From Pythium myriotylum (lineage: Eukaryota; Oomycota; Peronosporomycetes; Pythiales; Pythiaceae): a DNA stretch of 64,000 nucleotides. Shown here piece after piece: positions 36,300-45,558 of the stretch. Under the pieces are notes generated by a model. That model saw only the letters and a program-made list of their open reading frames with translations. It was not told the origin of the DNA and made no database searches. Both the position numbers and the translations under genes were made by a program. Position 1 is the stretch's first letter, and every line of letters starts with the position of its first letter. The stretch covers positions 3,100,001 through 3,164,000 of the forward strand of contig JALJCQ010000012.1 in NCBI GenBank assembly GCA_023091665.1, written 5' to 3'.

Positions 36300-39200
36300 T
36301 GACCTCCCTTCGAGAGAAGGCCCCCCTGCACAGACTTCCAGTATGCTTCGATGAGACTTGGAATCTGCTTCAGGTTTTCAACGGGTTCCCATGTGGCTTG
36401 ACGTCTTGATTCTCCGAGCCAGTGTATCTTGTACTGGTCTCTTCCACGAATCTTCCGATGCCCAATGACAGCTTCGATGAGTTGTCCTTCAGTAATGCCG
36501 TCCGCAAGCAAAACCTTCGTAGTCTGCTGTTTGCGTTTGTTATCCTTCATATACGGCTTGAGCAAAGATGTGTGGAAAACGGGATGGATACGAAGATCCT
36601 TCGACATGGCAAGTTCATACGAATCTTGATGGACTTTCTTCACGATGGGGTAGGGTCCGATAAATCTTGGTGCCAATTTGCTTGTCGATGCGAAGCCTTT
36701 GTGGCGAATATCAAGATTCTTGCCGTCGAGTAGCACGAGTTGACCAACTTCAAACTCTTGATGCAGGCGATTCTTGTCATAATACGACTTCATACGCTCT
36801 TGTGCTTCACTAATTGCATCTTTTGCCTTCTTCAAAAACACTTCTTGTCGAAGCAAGAATGTCTGCGCAGCCTTATCCAACTTTTTGAATCCTGGGTCTG
36901 CAGCAATATCGTCTGCCATGTATGGAACATAGCCAAGATCAGCTTCAAAGGGACACATGCCGATCGACGAATGCACTCTGCGGTTGTAGGCGAATTCCGC
37001 TAGATGCAAAAGCTTATCCCAATCATTCTGGATCGGGTTCACAACACCTCTGAGATAGTCTTCGATGAAACGATTCGTGCGTTCTGTCTGTCCGTCTGTC
37101 TGCGGTCTAAACGCTGAGGAAAGGTTGTGAGTAGTCTTCAGGATCGATGTCACTGAGGACCAAAATTTCGACGTGAACTTCGAGTCACGATCCGAAACTA
37201 TTGTCTTGGGCAAGCCATGATCCTTCACATAATGCTTCATGAAGAGATCAGCAGTATCTTTTGCCGTGGCGGTTGTGCGGGTTTCGATGAACTTCGCACG
37301 CTTGGTCAAACGATCAACAATGACCATAATAGCATCATGCCCATCTCCAGGTTCTGGTAACGCTACCAAGAAATCCATGGAGATCTCAACCCATCTTCCC
37401 GATGGAATACTAAGCGGATTGAGTAGACCTGGAGGCTTCATCTGCCTCACCTTAATGCGCTGACACATTTCACAAGTGTTCACATAGCGCTGAATGTACT
37501 TGGTCATACGAGGCCAATAGTACTTCTTCTGGACTGCTAGATACGTCTTGAAGTATCCTGGATGCCCTGCAGTCACAACATCGTGGTTTTCATAAATCAC
37601 ACGATTCTTCAGATCTTCATTGTCGGGGATCACGAGTCGAGGTTCTTCATCTTCTTGTGTCTGATAGTAAAGGAGTCCGTCAACTACGCTATACTTTAAC
37701 ACGGTTGAACCATCAGAAATCTTCGTCAAGATTTCTCGTGTCTTCTGATCCGACTTGTACAGTTTCCTTGTCGCCTCTTCGACAGCAACTGGACTTGACT
37801 CGATGGTCGCAACAATCTCTCTATTAGATGCTGCTTTCAGAAGATCATCTAAACTGACTTGAGCGGCTTTATGCTCAAAGTCCGTGCAGAAACGAGAAAC
37901 GTACACTGTTGTACCGAGAAAACTCTCCATCTGCTTCTTTGTCTTCGGAACTGGCCAATCCTTGATAACCTTGATCTTATCAGGATCCATGCGAACGCCA
38001 TTCCTTCCAACGAAATCTCCAAGACAAGGAATTTCCGGAACACAGAACTGACACTTCGACAGCTTGATGTATAACTGTTGCTCTTCACATCTTTGAAGTA
38101 CTCGATCCAACGCCTCGAGATGCTCATTGATGTCTGTGCTTCTCGTGAAGACGTAGATATCGTCAAAGTAGATACGCATCACATCGCGCATGTCGCTGAA
38201 TACTCTTTGAAGAAGTCGATTGAAAGTGCCAGGACTTCCACTAAGTCCCATGGGAGTTACAAGATACTCGAACAAACCATCAGGCGTTGAAAACGCTGTA
38301 AACGGTATATCTTGTTCTCTGAGCTTCACTTGATAGTAACCCCAAAGCAAATCCATGCATGAAAACCAATAGCTTCCTGACATTGCGCCAAAGGTGTCTT
38401 CTTTGCGCGGCATAGGAATTGCTGGCAAGATCGTGTTGTTGTTCAACAGACGAAAGTCATGGACTATTCGCCATCCAACAGCTTTCTTCACACAGAAAGT
38501 CGGTGCCGAGAAAGGCGAGGTACTAGGACGAATGATACCTGCCTTGACCATTTCCTTGGTCCATTCTTGGATCACCTTACGTTGCTCAGGGCTCTGTCGC
38601 CACTGAGGAACTGAGATGGGCTTTGTACCAGGCTTGAGTTCGATGACATGTTCAATACCTTCACGGACAGGTGGCACAGTGTTCGGTAGCTCCGTTCGAA
38701 ACACAGTGTCACGACGCTTCCACAGCACATCAAAAGCTGGGTTGTCCTTCAAAGCTTCCCATCCTTGCTGCCGATACCTAGCAGCTTTCTCCGAGTCGTG
38801 TGGATTAATCATAAACACACACTCGACATCTCCCTTGCGCAGCTCTTTGGCAAGTTTCTTCATGGAGATGAACTTGGTATGACCCAACTCACTATCATGT
38901 CCATGTTGACGATAGTAGTTGAAGATCTCACAATTCTGACTTTGTCTAGCACGACGGCGATTGGCGACAAAGCGAGCGGGACGCGCCGCAGGCGTACGTA
39001 GAACAAGAGGCTCTTCAGGCTGTACACCAGTACGTGGCGTAAGCTTTAGCTCAGCCCAATCGATGTCGGGATTCTGTTCACGAAGCCATCGCATACCAAG
39101 CAAAATGTCTTTGCCTTCAGGGATAGGCATCACCTGAAACTTAGACGTGATCGTGGGGAAACCGGGAACTTCAAGAGACATCTCCACCATTCGACGATGA

Positions 39201-39391
39201 CGGTATACGGTCTGCTCATAACCGAGCTTGACTTCCATCAAGTCTTCGACCGTTTCTTGCAAGTTCAACACTTCCACCAGATCTTCTGAGACACCATTCA
39301 TGCTGCAACCGTTGTCGACAAAGATGGACACATTCTTCTTCCAATTAGGCTCCTTGAAAGCAAGAGCTTGGACTTCGAGAATCGCGTACAA
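36257..39391 (-). CDS. Gypsy family 1 Pol: protease, reverse transcriptase, integrase, chromodomain
   Basis: 1,044 aa from the ATG at 39,391; the frame is open upstream to the TAG at 39,506. Aspartic protease region: IFVDNGCSMNG (a DNG variant of the usual DTG/DSG). RT: VGWRIVHDFRLLN, MDLLWGYYQVKL, and the active site IYFDDIYVF. Integrase: HxxxH...CEMCQRIK zinc module, then MDFLVALPEPGDGHDAI, VSDRDSKF and DGQTERTNRF, giving the DDE triad. A chromodomain closes the protein (VIGHRKIRGRDQYKIHWLG...ATWEPVENL). Between RT (FCTDFEHKAAQ) and the integrase leader (VVDGLLYYQTQ), near 37,860, the whole RNase H domain is absent. The stop lies inside the 3' LTR. Confidence 0.85.
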   Translation of the reverse strand: MYAILEVQALAFKEPNWKKNVSIFVDNGCSMNGVSEDLVEVLNLQETVEDLMEVKLGYEQTVYRHRRMVEMSLEVPGFPTITSKFQVMPIPEGKDILLGMRWLREQNPDIDWAELKLTPRTGVQPEEPLVLRTPAARPARFVANRRRARQSQNCEIFNYYRQHGHDSELGHTKFISMKKLAKELRKGDVECVFMINPHDSEKAARYRQQGWEALKDNPAFDVLWKRRDTVFRTELPNTVPPVREGIEHVIELKPGTKPISVPQWRQSPEQRKVIQEWTKEMVKAGIIRPSTSPFSAPTFCVKKAVGWRIVHDFRLLNNNTILPAIPMPRKEDTFGAMSGSYWFSCMDLLWGYYQVKLREQDIPFTAFSTPDGLFEYLVTPMGLSGSPGTFNRLLQRVFSDMRDVMRIYFDDIYVFTRSTDINEHLEALDRVLQRCEEQQLYIKLSKCQFCVPEIPCLGDFVGRNGVRMDPDKIKVIKDWPVPKTKKQMESFLGTTVYVSRFCTDFEHKAAQVSLDDLLKAASNREIVATIESSPVAVEEATRKLYKSDQKTREILTKISDGSTVLKYSVVDGLLYYQTQEDEEPRLVIPDNEDLKNRVIYENHDVVTAGHPGYFKTYLAVQKKYYWPRMTKYIQRYVNTCEMCQRIKVRQMKPPGLLNPLSIPSGRWVEISMDFLVALPEPGDGHDAIMVIVDRLTKRAKFIETRTTATAKDTADLFMKHYVKDHGLPKTIVSDRDSKFTSKFWSSVTSILKTTHNLSSAFRPQTDGQTERTNRFIEDYLRGVVNPIQNDWDKLLHLAEFAYNRRVHSSIGMCPFEADLGYVPYMADDIAADPGFKKLDKAAQTFLLRQEVFLKKAKDAISEAQERMKSYYDKNRLHQEFEVGQLVLLDGKNLDIRHKGFASTSKLAPRFIGPYPIVKKVHQDSYELAMSKDLRIHPVFHTSLLKPYMKDNKRKQQTTKVLLADGITEGQLIEAVIGHRKIRGRDQYKIHWLGESRRQATWEPVENLKQIPSLIEAYWKSVQGGLLSKGGHVTQPEKNGSRQKG

Positions 39392-40114
39392 ATTACCACT
39401 AATGTAGTGATTTGACTCCTTGTTCAGAGGACAGTCCGGAGAGATATGCCCCTTCTTCTTGCACGCATGGCAAGTGGCTTCCTTCTTCCAGTCATCGTTG
39501 TTCGTCTAAGAGTCGTGTCCTTTCTTCTTCCACTTGTTACCTTTCTTCGACTTGGTAGCAGTGCCTGCAGAGTCGTGGTTCAACTTTGATGAGTTCTTCT
39601 GACCATTCTGCTTCGGCGGTTTCCCAGAATAATGCGCAAACTCGAAATTTGTGGCGATCTTGATCGTATCATCCAACGTCTTAGGACTTTCTTCCTTGAT
39701 CTTTGCGGAAGTCTCAGCACGAAGGCCGTGTTGGAAATAGAAACGCTGATCAAGATCCGCGATGGGAAGTTCAGACTGCGAATGCAAGTCCTGAAACTTT
39801 GCCACATATTCATGGATCGATCCAGTTTGCTTGAGTTCAAACATTCGCTCACGAAGGTTGTACTCAAAGTCCAATGGCTTATAGCGCTGACGCAACTTAG
39901 CCTTGAACAATTCCCACGTCTTGGGAATCCCCGCAGCAGCACACTCTGCTGCGAAGATCGTCCGAACCCAGTTCTGAACAGACTTTCCCAGATTGCCAGT
40001 GACTTCTTCAACGAAGTCTGAGGTCTCAGCATGCATCACAGCACGCTTGTTCGAGTAGTAGTCTTCTGTGTTGAAGATCCACAACTCTATGTCTTCGTTG
40101 ACCTTTTCATACAT
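39392..40114 (-). CDS. Gypsy family 1 Gag, with in-frame TAG before the zinc knuckle
   Basis: The ATG at 40,114 starts MYEKVNEDIELWIFNTEDYY. The gag core (WELFKAKLRQRYKPLDFEYN, IHEYVAKFQDLHSQ) is clear. The frame ends with a TAG at 39,506-39,508, but the same phase continues with DDWKKEATCHACKKKGHISPDC, a CCHC nucleocapsid knuckle, and then runs into Pol. Gag-Pol is thus one frame with a single amber codon, compatible with readthrough or with a single mutation. Confidence 0.75.
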
Positions 40115-40134
40115 GGCGGATCTCGGCGACGCGT

Positions 40135-40497
40135 AGACCCATGAAGGTTGAGCATCTGGTTGAACTGGTTATTCGTCATCTGCATGGACGCCTGCAACTG
40201 CGCCTGGGACTGCTGGTTCTGCTGCTGCATGAACATCATGAACTGCTGGAACACTTCCCCTGGAACTTGCCCTCCGGCAAAGTTCCCTTGATTGGCTGGA
40301 GCAGCTTGCGGAGCCTATGGGACTTCTCCTCCCTGATCTTGAGCGTCTTGATGCTGCATTGGCTCTGCTTGGGTTGAACGGGTTCTTGACACTGAACGAG
40401 CACGTTCAACTTCTTCAGGATCGTTCGATCTGCTTTGACGACGTGGACGTAGATTTGGTGACTCACGCTCGACTTCTCTAGCACGACGACTAGACAT
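40135..40497 (-). pseudogene. Gypsy family 1 leader/Gag N-terminal region, frame-broken
   Basis: An ATG at 40,497 starts MSSRRAREVERESPNLRPRR, Arg/Ser-rich, ending at a stop near 40,317. Then a Gln/Met-rich frame (MFMQQQNQQSQAQLQASM) runs to about 40,140, where it leaves the phase of the main gag ORF. Probably the natural start of Gag with one or two frame changes. Confidence 0.4.
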
Positions 40498-40596
40498 AAG
40501 TCGGACTTCTCAGCGTATACGATGTCACCGATGGATTACGAAGACGATGCTTACGCAATCCAAAAGCAATCAAGTTGAACCGAAACTTAGAAGATT

Positions 40597-41079
40597 CTAC
40601 TGACGATTCGGTTTAGAAACAAAGATCTCGTCTAGACGTACTGTCGCGAAGTCTTCGGCCTTGTTCAGGAAGTTGAAAACGGCTTCGAGCTTCTTCTCGT
40701 GGTCCTTCTGAAGTTCGTCCGTGGCGAGAGCCGCACCGAGCTTGACGAACGCTTTGGTGACGCGCTTCGCCTTCTTGACGGCTTCTACTAGATCGTGCTT
40801 GCAGCGAAAGTACTCCTCAGCCGCGTTCGGATCCCCCTCAACGAGAAAGTTCTCCGTAACGTCGATGCGGCGAGGTACGCACGTCTCTAGCACCACGGGT
40901 CGCGATGGATCACCGAGGTTGAGGGACTTGTAGTTGTTGGCACGTCTCACACGACGAGCCTTCCCTTTCGCAGATGTTCGGGTCATCCAACGAAGGTTGG
41001 TACTACACAGAGCCGGGCGGAAACCAATACAGGTTCCACTTATGCCAACTTCTAGCTCAGGCAGACCGAGTAAGAGCAC
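40597..41079 (-). CDS. Extra ORF between 5' LTR and gag in gypsy family 1
   Basis: Up to 160 aa. The plausible core starts at MTRTSAKGKARRVRRANNYK and is basic, then helical and charged (EAVKKAKRVTKAFVKLGAALATDELQKDHEKKLEAVFNFL). Lysine-rich helices and an Arg-rich start could bind RNA. Accessory ORFs upstream of gag are rare in gypsy elements. It could be a captured gene or a leader peptide. Not recognised. Confidence 0.45.
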   Translation of the reverse strand: MLLLGLPELEVGISGTCIGFRPALCSTNLRWMTRTSAKGKARRVRRANNYKSLNLGDPSRPVVLETCVPRRIDVTENFLVEGDPNAAEEYFRCKHDLVEAVKKAKRVTKAFVKLGAALATDELQKDHEKKLEAVFNFLNKAEDFATVRLDEIFVSKPNRQ

Positions 41080-41285
41080 TGCTCATACGCCCGAATCTGT
41101 CCTCAACTCAGGTGAAGAGGATTTACGGTACGCAGGAGCACTCAGACTCACGGGACAGGGACTACCACACCACTTGAACTTGGTCTTGACACTGCAGGTT
41201 CGCACCCACAGATCCTTGAGCCAGCGTAGAACTGCGAGACTTGATCACCAGTCTTGGCAGAGGACTTGACCGACGAGCGCTACTA

Positions 41286-41773
41286 TGTCACAGAAGTGGG
41301 GTACTGGGCTCCTGGTGACAAGTACGCGGGCTGGCTGGCTGGGTGGTTGGCTTGGTCTTGGACGAGGCTAGTCGAGGCTAGCTGAGGCTAGTTGACTTGA
41401 GAGCAAGTTGAGAAGTGAGATTGATGTTAGAGTTTGTTTTCCTATCCTCTGTGTGGGCCTCTAGGGTGCTCTGTGCCTAGATGTCGTCTGTCCTAGAAAC
41501 CTTACTTTCAGTATCCAAAGTTAGCTATGTCAACTAATATGTAAGCCCTCCTACAATCTCTTGAATACAGTATGCATAGTCACTACGTCATCACCAATGT
41601 GTTGCAGCCGGGTCAGCATCACCCATTACTCCCGGGATGCTTTTACACCACCCAGTGCATAATCCTTCCAGGACTAATCGTAGTAACCTAGTTCCAGTAT
41701 AATATACTGAAACCAAATCAAGGTCGTTGCCTAACCCTTCTGACGCGAGCCATTCTTTTCTGGCTGCGTCACA
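41286..41773 (-). repeat. 5' LTR of gypsy family 1
   Basis: 488 bp; followed in the genome by GCGAG, the second copy of the 5-bp target duplication. Confidence 0.9.
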
Positions 41774-42045
41774 GCGAGACTCTTAGCTACCTAATAGTGC
41801 TAAATCCACCGTTACGTCTTCAGTGGATAGGTCGTAAGAGTGGTGGTTTCAGACGACTGTGTCGAATTGCCAATCCTTCAACAGAGCCAATGACCCTTAT
41901 CCATCGAAGCGAACCATGAGTTGACATCACCCAGGAGGAGGGACTTTTGACAAAACTAGGGACTTTCAGAACTGCTCGCCAGAAGTGGGCAAAAACTGAC
42001 AAAAGTGGGGGCGGCTTCACTTGCAGAGGTGGCAGTGAGAAAGGC

Positions 42046-42341
42046 TGTAACGGGGTGTGCCCGTTGCATGGTACGATAGGAACGTCGGAACTTCTGATTG
42101 GATAATATCCTACGATATTATCCCGGTTTCCCACCAATCACGCTAGGGTCGTGTGATTGAGTGGATGGCAGAAATCCGAGGGTGGATCTGCGAGGTTTTA
42201 TATGCAAAGAGTAGGTTTTTCTAGGTTTCCTAATCCATAAATGCAGTTTCCCATTTGCCTGATTCAACACAAGTCTCTGTGTTGCGCGCTTCCTACACTG
42301 CTTTACAGTAGACGTGACGGAACGAGGTCAGCCTCGTTACA
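42046..42341 (+). repeat. Solo LTR of gypsy family 2
   Basis: 296 bp, TGTAACGGGG...CTCGTTACA, flanked by AAGGC on both sides (42,041-42,045 and 42,342-42,346). It aligns with the 336-bp LTRs of the two full copies but lacks about 40 bp near its start (the 'GGACCCATGTCAATGGCGTC' stretch) and has scattered substitutions. It formed by LTR-LTR recombination of an older insertion. Confidence 0.88.
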
Positions 42342-42780
42342 AAGGCCCCCACAACTATCCGTTTCCACAAGTCTCAGTAACCCCCCAGTGACCAACACTC
42401 TCGACAACCATCAATGCAGGAAGTGCAAGAAAGTGTTGCAGAGCAATCGGAACCTTCAGCAGCATGAGGGCCGCCATGTCTGTCGCGAGATGCGGAACCC
42501 CTATCCCCGCGAAGCCCGCCTGAAGGCCTTGATCTCCACGTGGGCCCACACCCGACAGCGACGGCGCGACGACAAGCCGCGACGAGCGACGCGCACGTTG
42601 GAGCTCTCGCTCTCCTCCTCTCGCCAACAGGTGGAACGCTCGATGGAAGACAAATGGGTTCAAACGTGCCGCCCCCGGTCTCGGAGTCGGTGCTCGCTCT
42701 CACGCCCACTAATGGTTCCACGCCCGTCGATCCCGACAGCCTCCACGCCGAGACCACGATCGAACGCATCGTTACCGTAA
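42342..42780 (+). pseudogene. C2H2 zinc-finger-like coding fragment
   Basis: The frame reads NHQCRKCKKVLQSNRNLQQHEGRHVC, a C2H2-like finger (CxxC, 12 residues, HxxxH, with an extra Cys), followed by an Arg/Ser-rich stretch. The first codons of the open frame lie inside the solo LTR, so the natural 5' end is lost. It may be part of the DNA transposon or a host remnant. Confidence 0.45.
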
Positions 42781-42907
42781 AATACGAGTTACTCGTCGCA
42801 CCCAGATAATTGTCGTACGCCGTCTCGCCCAATCAGAGTCGAGTTCCGTTGCGCACGTGTTAGTTGTCGTACCGCGAAAATTTTGCTCCAATGGAGTCAG
42901 TTCGAGA

Positions 42908-43313
42908 ATGGGAAGGAAAAGCGTGAGGGGGAAGCCGCGCAAGCCGCGCAATTACAATAATGACTCTACCAACTTTGACAAACGACTGGCTAAACTCTGC
43001 TACCTTGACAAGCACACCATGAAAGAGGCCGTGGAGTTCTTCTACCACGCGTGACTAGAACACAGGCCAGGGGCAAACGCCGCAACATGAGTGGTGCGCC
43101 GGGATCGAGATATGATCGAACGGCTCGCAGCCCAAGGGTCCTCGCGGCATCTCCAGATCGAGCGTAAACTCGGCAGCGCCGCGACGCTAATCTCAGAACA
43201 ATAACAGCAGATTGTCACTTGGATAAACCAGTTCCGAAAGGACGGCATCCCTGTGTTGGCGCTCATGTTGCGGCTCAAAGCCATACAAGTTACCCGCGAG
43301 AACAGGGCGGAAG
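42908..43313 (+). pseudogene. DDE_1-type transposase, N-terminal part
   Basis: The ATG at 42,908 starts MGRKSVRGKPRKPRNYNNDS, basic, then LAKLCYLDKHTMKEAVEFFY, the N-terminal helix-turn-helix region of this transposase class. A stop follows at 43,053. A later frame reads GSSRHLQIERKLGSAATLIS, a stop at a probable CAA-to-TAA change, and WINQFRKDGIPVLALMLRLK, the second DNA-binding helix region. The gypsy copy 1 insertion (target GGAAG) interrupts the frame exactly; it resumes at 51,194. Confidence 0.7.
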
Positions 43314-43649
43314 TGTAACGAGGCTGACCTCGTTACGTCACGTACACTGTGGAGCAGTGTAAGAAGCGCGCAACACAGGGACTTGTGTTGAATCAGGCAA
43401 ATGGGAAACTGCATTTATGGATTAGGAAACCTAGAAAAACCTACTCTTTGTATATAAAACCTCGCAGATCCGCCCTCGGATTTCTGCCATCCACTCAATC
43501 AGAAGACCCTAGCGCGATTGGTGGGAAATCGGGATAATATCGTAGGATATTATCCAATCAGGAGACATCGCAACCAGATGGGTTCACGATGTTCCTATCG
43601 GACGCCATTGACATGGGTCCGTACCATGTAACGGGCACACCCCGTTATA
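43314..43649 (-). repeat. 3' LTR of gypsy family 2 copy 1
   Basis: 336 bp. In element sense it begins TATAACGGGG instead of TGTAACGGGG. It differs from the 5' LTR at three sites that I can see (AAGAAGCGCG for AGGAAGCCCG, plus the terminal change). Confidence 0.88.
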
Positions 43650-43677
43650 TCACCCTCCCCTCAAGACGAGAGTCGCA

Positions 43678-45141
43678 TTGAACGACTTGCGACAGGGAGC
43701 ACTTGTTGGTCAGTTGGTCCAACGGCGAGTCGCGAGCCGCGGCGTTGATCGTCAACGATCAACGCCTTCAATGTCGCGGTCCATTCGGAGAATGGACCCG
43801 AGCAAGAAGGCCATCAGCGCCGCCGACTACCGCGCTGCAATGGCAGTGCGCGCCATGAGCGCGGCTCAGGCGAGCGAGGATGGCGCTGCGCGCACCAGCG
43901 CAGCGGTTGAAGACAACTCGACGGCCGGCGAGGGCGCCACCTCGACTGGGCCACTTGAAGACACCGCGAATAACGACGGTGGTCATCCACCGTCGTCCAA
44001 GACGACTGAAGACCCGTCGGCCGACGCCGAGATGCGCTGCAAAGTCAAGGCCGACGGCGACGAAGAGATGAAGGCGCCGGCGAGCGCTGCGACGATCAAC
44101 GTCGCAGCACGCAGAGCCGCGCCTCCAGAGCGATCGCCGACGCTGTCGGAGCTCGTCGATTACGACGAGAGCGACGGCGAACAAAAAGCCAAGTCGGAGG
44201 ACCGTGCCGCGCGCGGTCCTTTCGAAGAATCGCCATTGTTCAGCTGCTCGTCGTCCGAGCGGTCGCCGAATAGCTATTCGGCGCCGTACAGTGAGGCGGA
44301 CGAGCAGATGAAGGAGGATGGAGAGGTCGCGGAAGATCCCAGCCCTCACGATCGACGTGATCGTGAGGTGATCATCACCAACGCGACTCAAGAGTCCGAG
44401 GATCGAGCCTTGAGATCCTCGGTGCCAGAAGTCACACCCTGGCTTCCATCGGCTTACGACATCAGCCGATGGAGTGGTGCGCACGATCCCTTGCGGACGT
44501 ACGATCTCTTCGACTGCGGTTGGCTCGAAGACGATCCGTACGTCGCGCGCCACTATCGTGACCGCGATATGCGCCGTCGATTTTTAATCGAATGCTTTTT
44601 CGAACGGCGTTTCTATCGTCACAACGATAGACCAACTGATCGCGACCTCCCTGCGTTGATCCAGGGATGGAATCAATTCCTTGACAACGTCAAGGTCAAG
44701 GGAGGCATGAAGACCTGGCTCGTTGCGCTCAAGTCGCAACCAGAGAAGTTCGAAGGGTTCTCCGAAACTGGTGGACGAATGCGCGTCCACCGGCGCTCGC
44801 GCCGTAATGGCTTGCCTTGTTTCGTGTGGGGAGGAGCCTGCCCACACTGTCCACCTGACGCTGACCGCGTCACTCGCGAGGAATACCTCAGCGAAGGGTG
44901 GAGAGGTCGGATCCCTGCCGACCTCCTCGAGGCCATTACAGGCCTCGAGCAAATCTACGAGCGCCGCCGCGCGAGCGAGGAGTGTGCTGCTTCCTCGCTG
45001 CCTTACGCAGCGGGTGGATCTCGTCGTACTGAGCGACGAGACCCGGAACATCTTCGAGGAGAGCCTCGCGCGGCTCCCAGCTATCTGCAGATGGCGGATA
45101 GCCGCGCCATCGGACGAGATACTCGATTACCGCCCTGCTGA
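43678..45141 (+). CDS. Antisense ORF of gypsy family 2, copy 1
   Basis: 487 aa, on the strand opposite to gag-pol, between integrase and the 3' LTR. The first 240 residues are acidic and Ser/Ala-rich. The middle is aromatic and basic (SRWSGAHDPLRTYDLFDCGW, RRRFLIECFFERRFYRHND). Then comes a compact domain with ACPHCPPDADRV and LLEAITGLEQIYERRRA. After a frame change near 45,110 a second frame to 45,544 reads a leucine-rich coiled coil (LQLAQERLRADLAEVRSQRV). Amino-acid usage looks like a real protein. The CPHCPP segment may bind zinc. The copy 2 twin is 58,339-59,802. Confidence 0.6.
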   Translation: MNDLRQGALVGQLVQRRVASRGVDRQRSTPSMSRSIRRMDPSKKAISAADYRAAMAVRAMSAAQASEDGAARTSAAVEDNSTAGEGATSTGPLEDTANNDGGHPPSSKTTEDPSADAEMRCKVKADGDEEMKAPASAATINVAARRAAPPERSPTLSELVDYDESDGEQKAKSEDRAARGPFEESPLFSCSSSERSPNSYSAPYSEADEQMKEDGEVAEDPSPHDRRDREVIITNATQESEDRALRSSVPEVTPWLPSAYDISRWSGAHDPLRTYDLFDCGWLEDDPYVARHYRDRDMRRRFLIECFFERRFYRHNDRPTDRDLPALIQGWNQFLDNVKVKGGMKTWLVALKSQPEKFEGFSETGGRMRVHRRSRRNGLPCFVWGGACPHCPPDADRVTREEYLSEGWRGRIPADLLEAITGLEQIYERRRASEECAASSLPYAAGGSRRTERRDPEHLRGEPRAAPSYLQMADSRAIGRDTRLPPC

Positions 45142-45558
45142 TCCCTATGATTCAGCAGGCGCTCAACGATCCAGCGCTCAGCACCACTGGAGTCAACCAG
45201 TGGCGGCGGCGGCGGTGGGAAGACATTATCCACCGGCCGCGCCGACGTATCTTCAACGCGACGAGTCGTACTCGGCTCGTCGCGACGACTCGGATGATCT
45301 TCGGCTCCAGCTTGCGCAGGAGCGTCTCCGCGCAGACCTTGCGGAGGTGCGGTCGCAGCGAGTGCGGCTGGAGGCGCAGCTGGCGACGCTGCGGGGCTCG
45401 CACGACCGTGTTCAAGCGAAATTGAACACGCTTGTCCGGGAGTACAAGCTTCTCCTCGGGACTCTCGAGCGCCCGATGATTCCGATTGCTCGGAAGCGCC
45501 GTCGTACTGATGGTACGGACGAAGGCGACCAACGTAGAACGTAGGATGCGTCCGCATC

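Larger units (their letters stand above)
35812..41773 (-). mobile_element. Complete Ty3/gypsy chromodomain retrotransposon (family 1)
   Basis: Two 488-bp LTRs that look identical by eye bound 5 kb of internal sequence. The target duplication is GCGAG (35,807-35,811 and 41,774-41,778). LTRs start TGTGACGC and end TGTCACA-type in element sense (TG...CA). The order gag, protease, RT, integrase, chromodomain is on the minus strand. Identical LTRs point to a recent insertion. The RNase H domain is not found, and gag and pol are separated only by an in-frame TAG. Confidence 0.9.

Noticed and set aside
43757..44560. 261-aa frame opposite the antisense ORF (43,768-44,553 minus) and its twin
   Set aside because: Arg/Val/Leu-rich shadow composition; the 487-aa frame on the other strand is longer and more protein-like.
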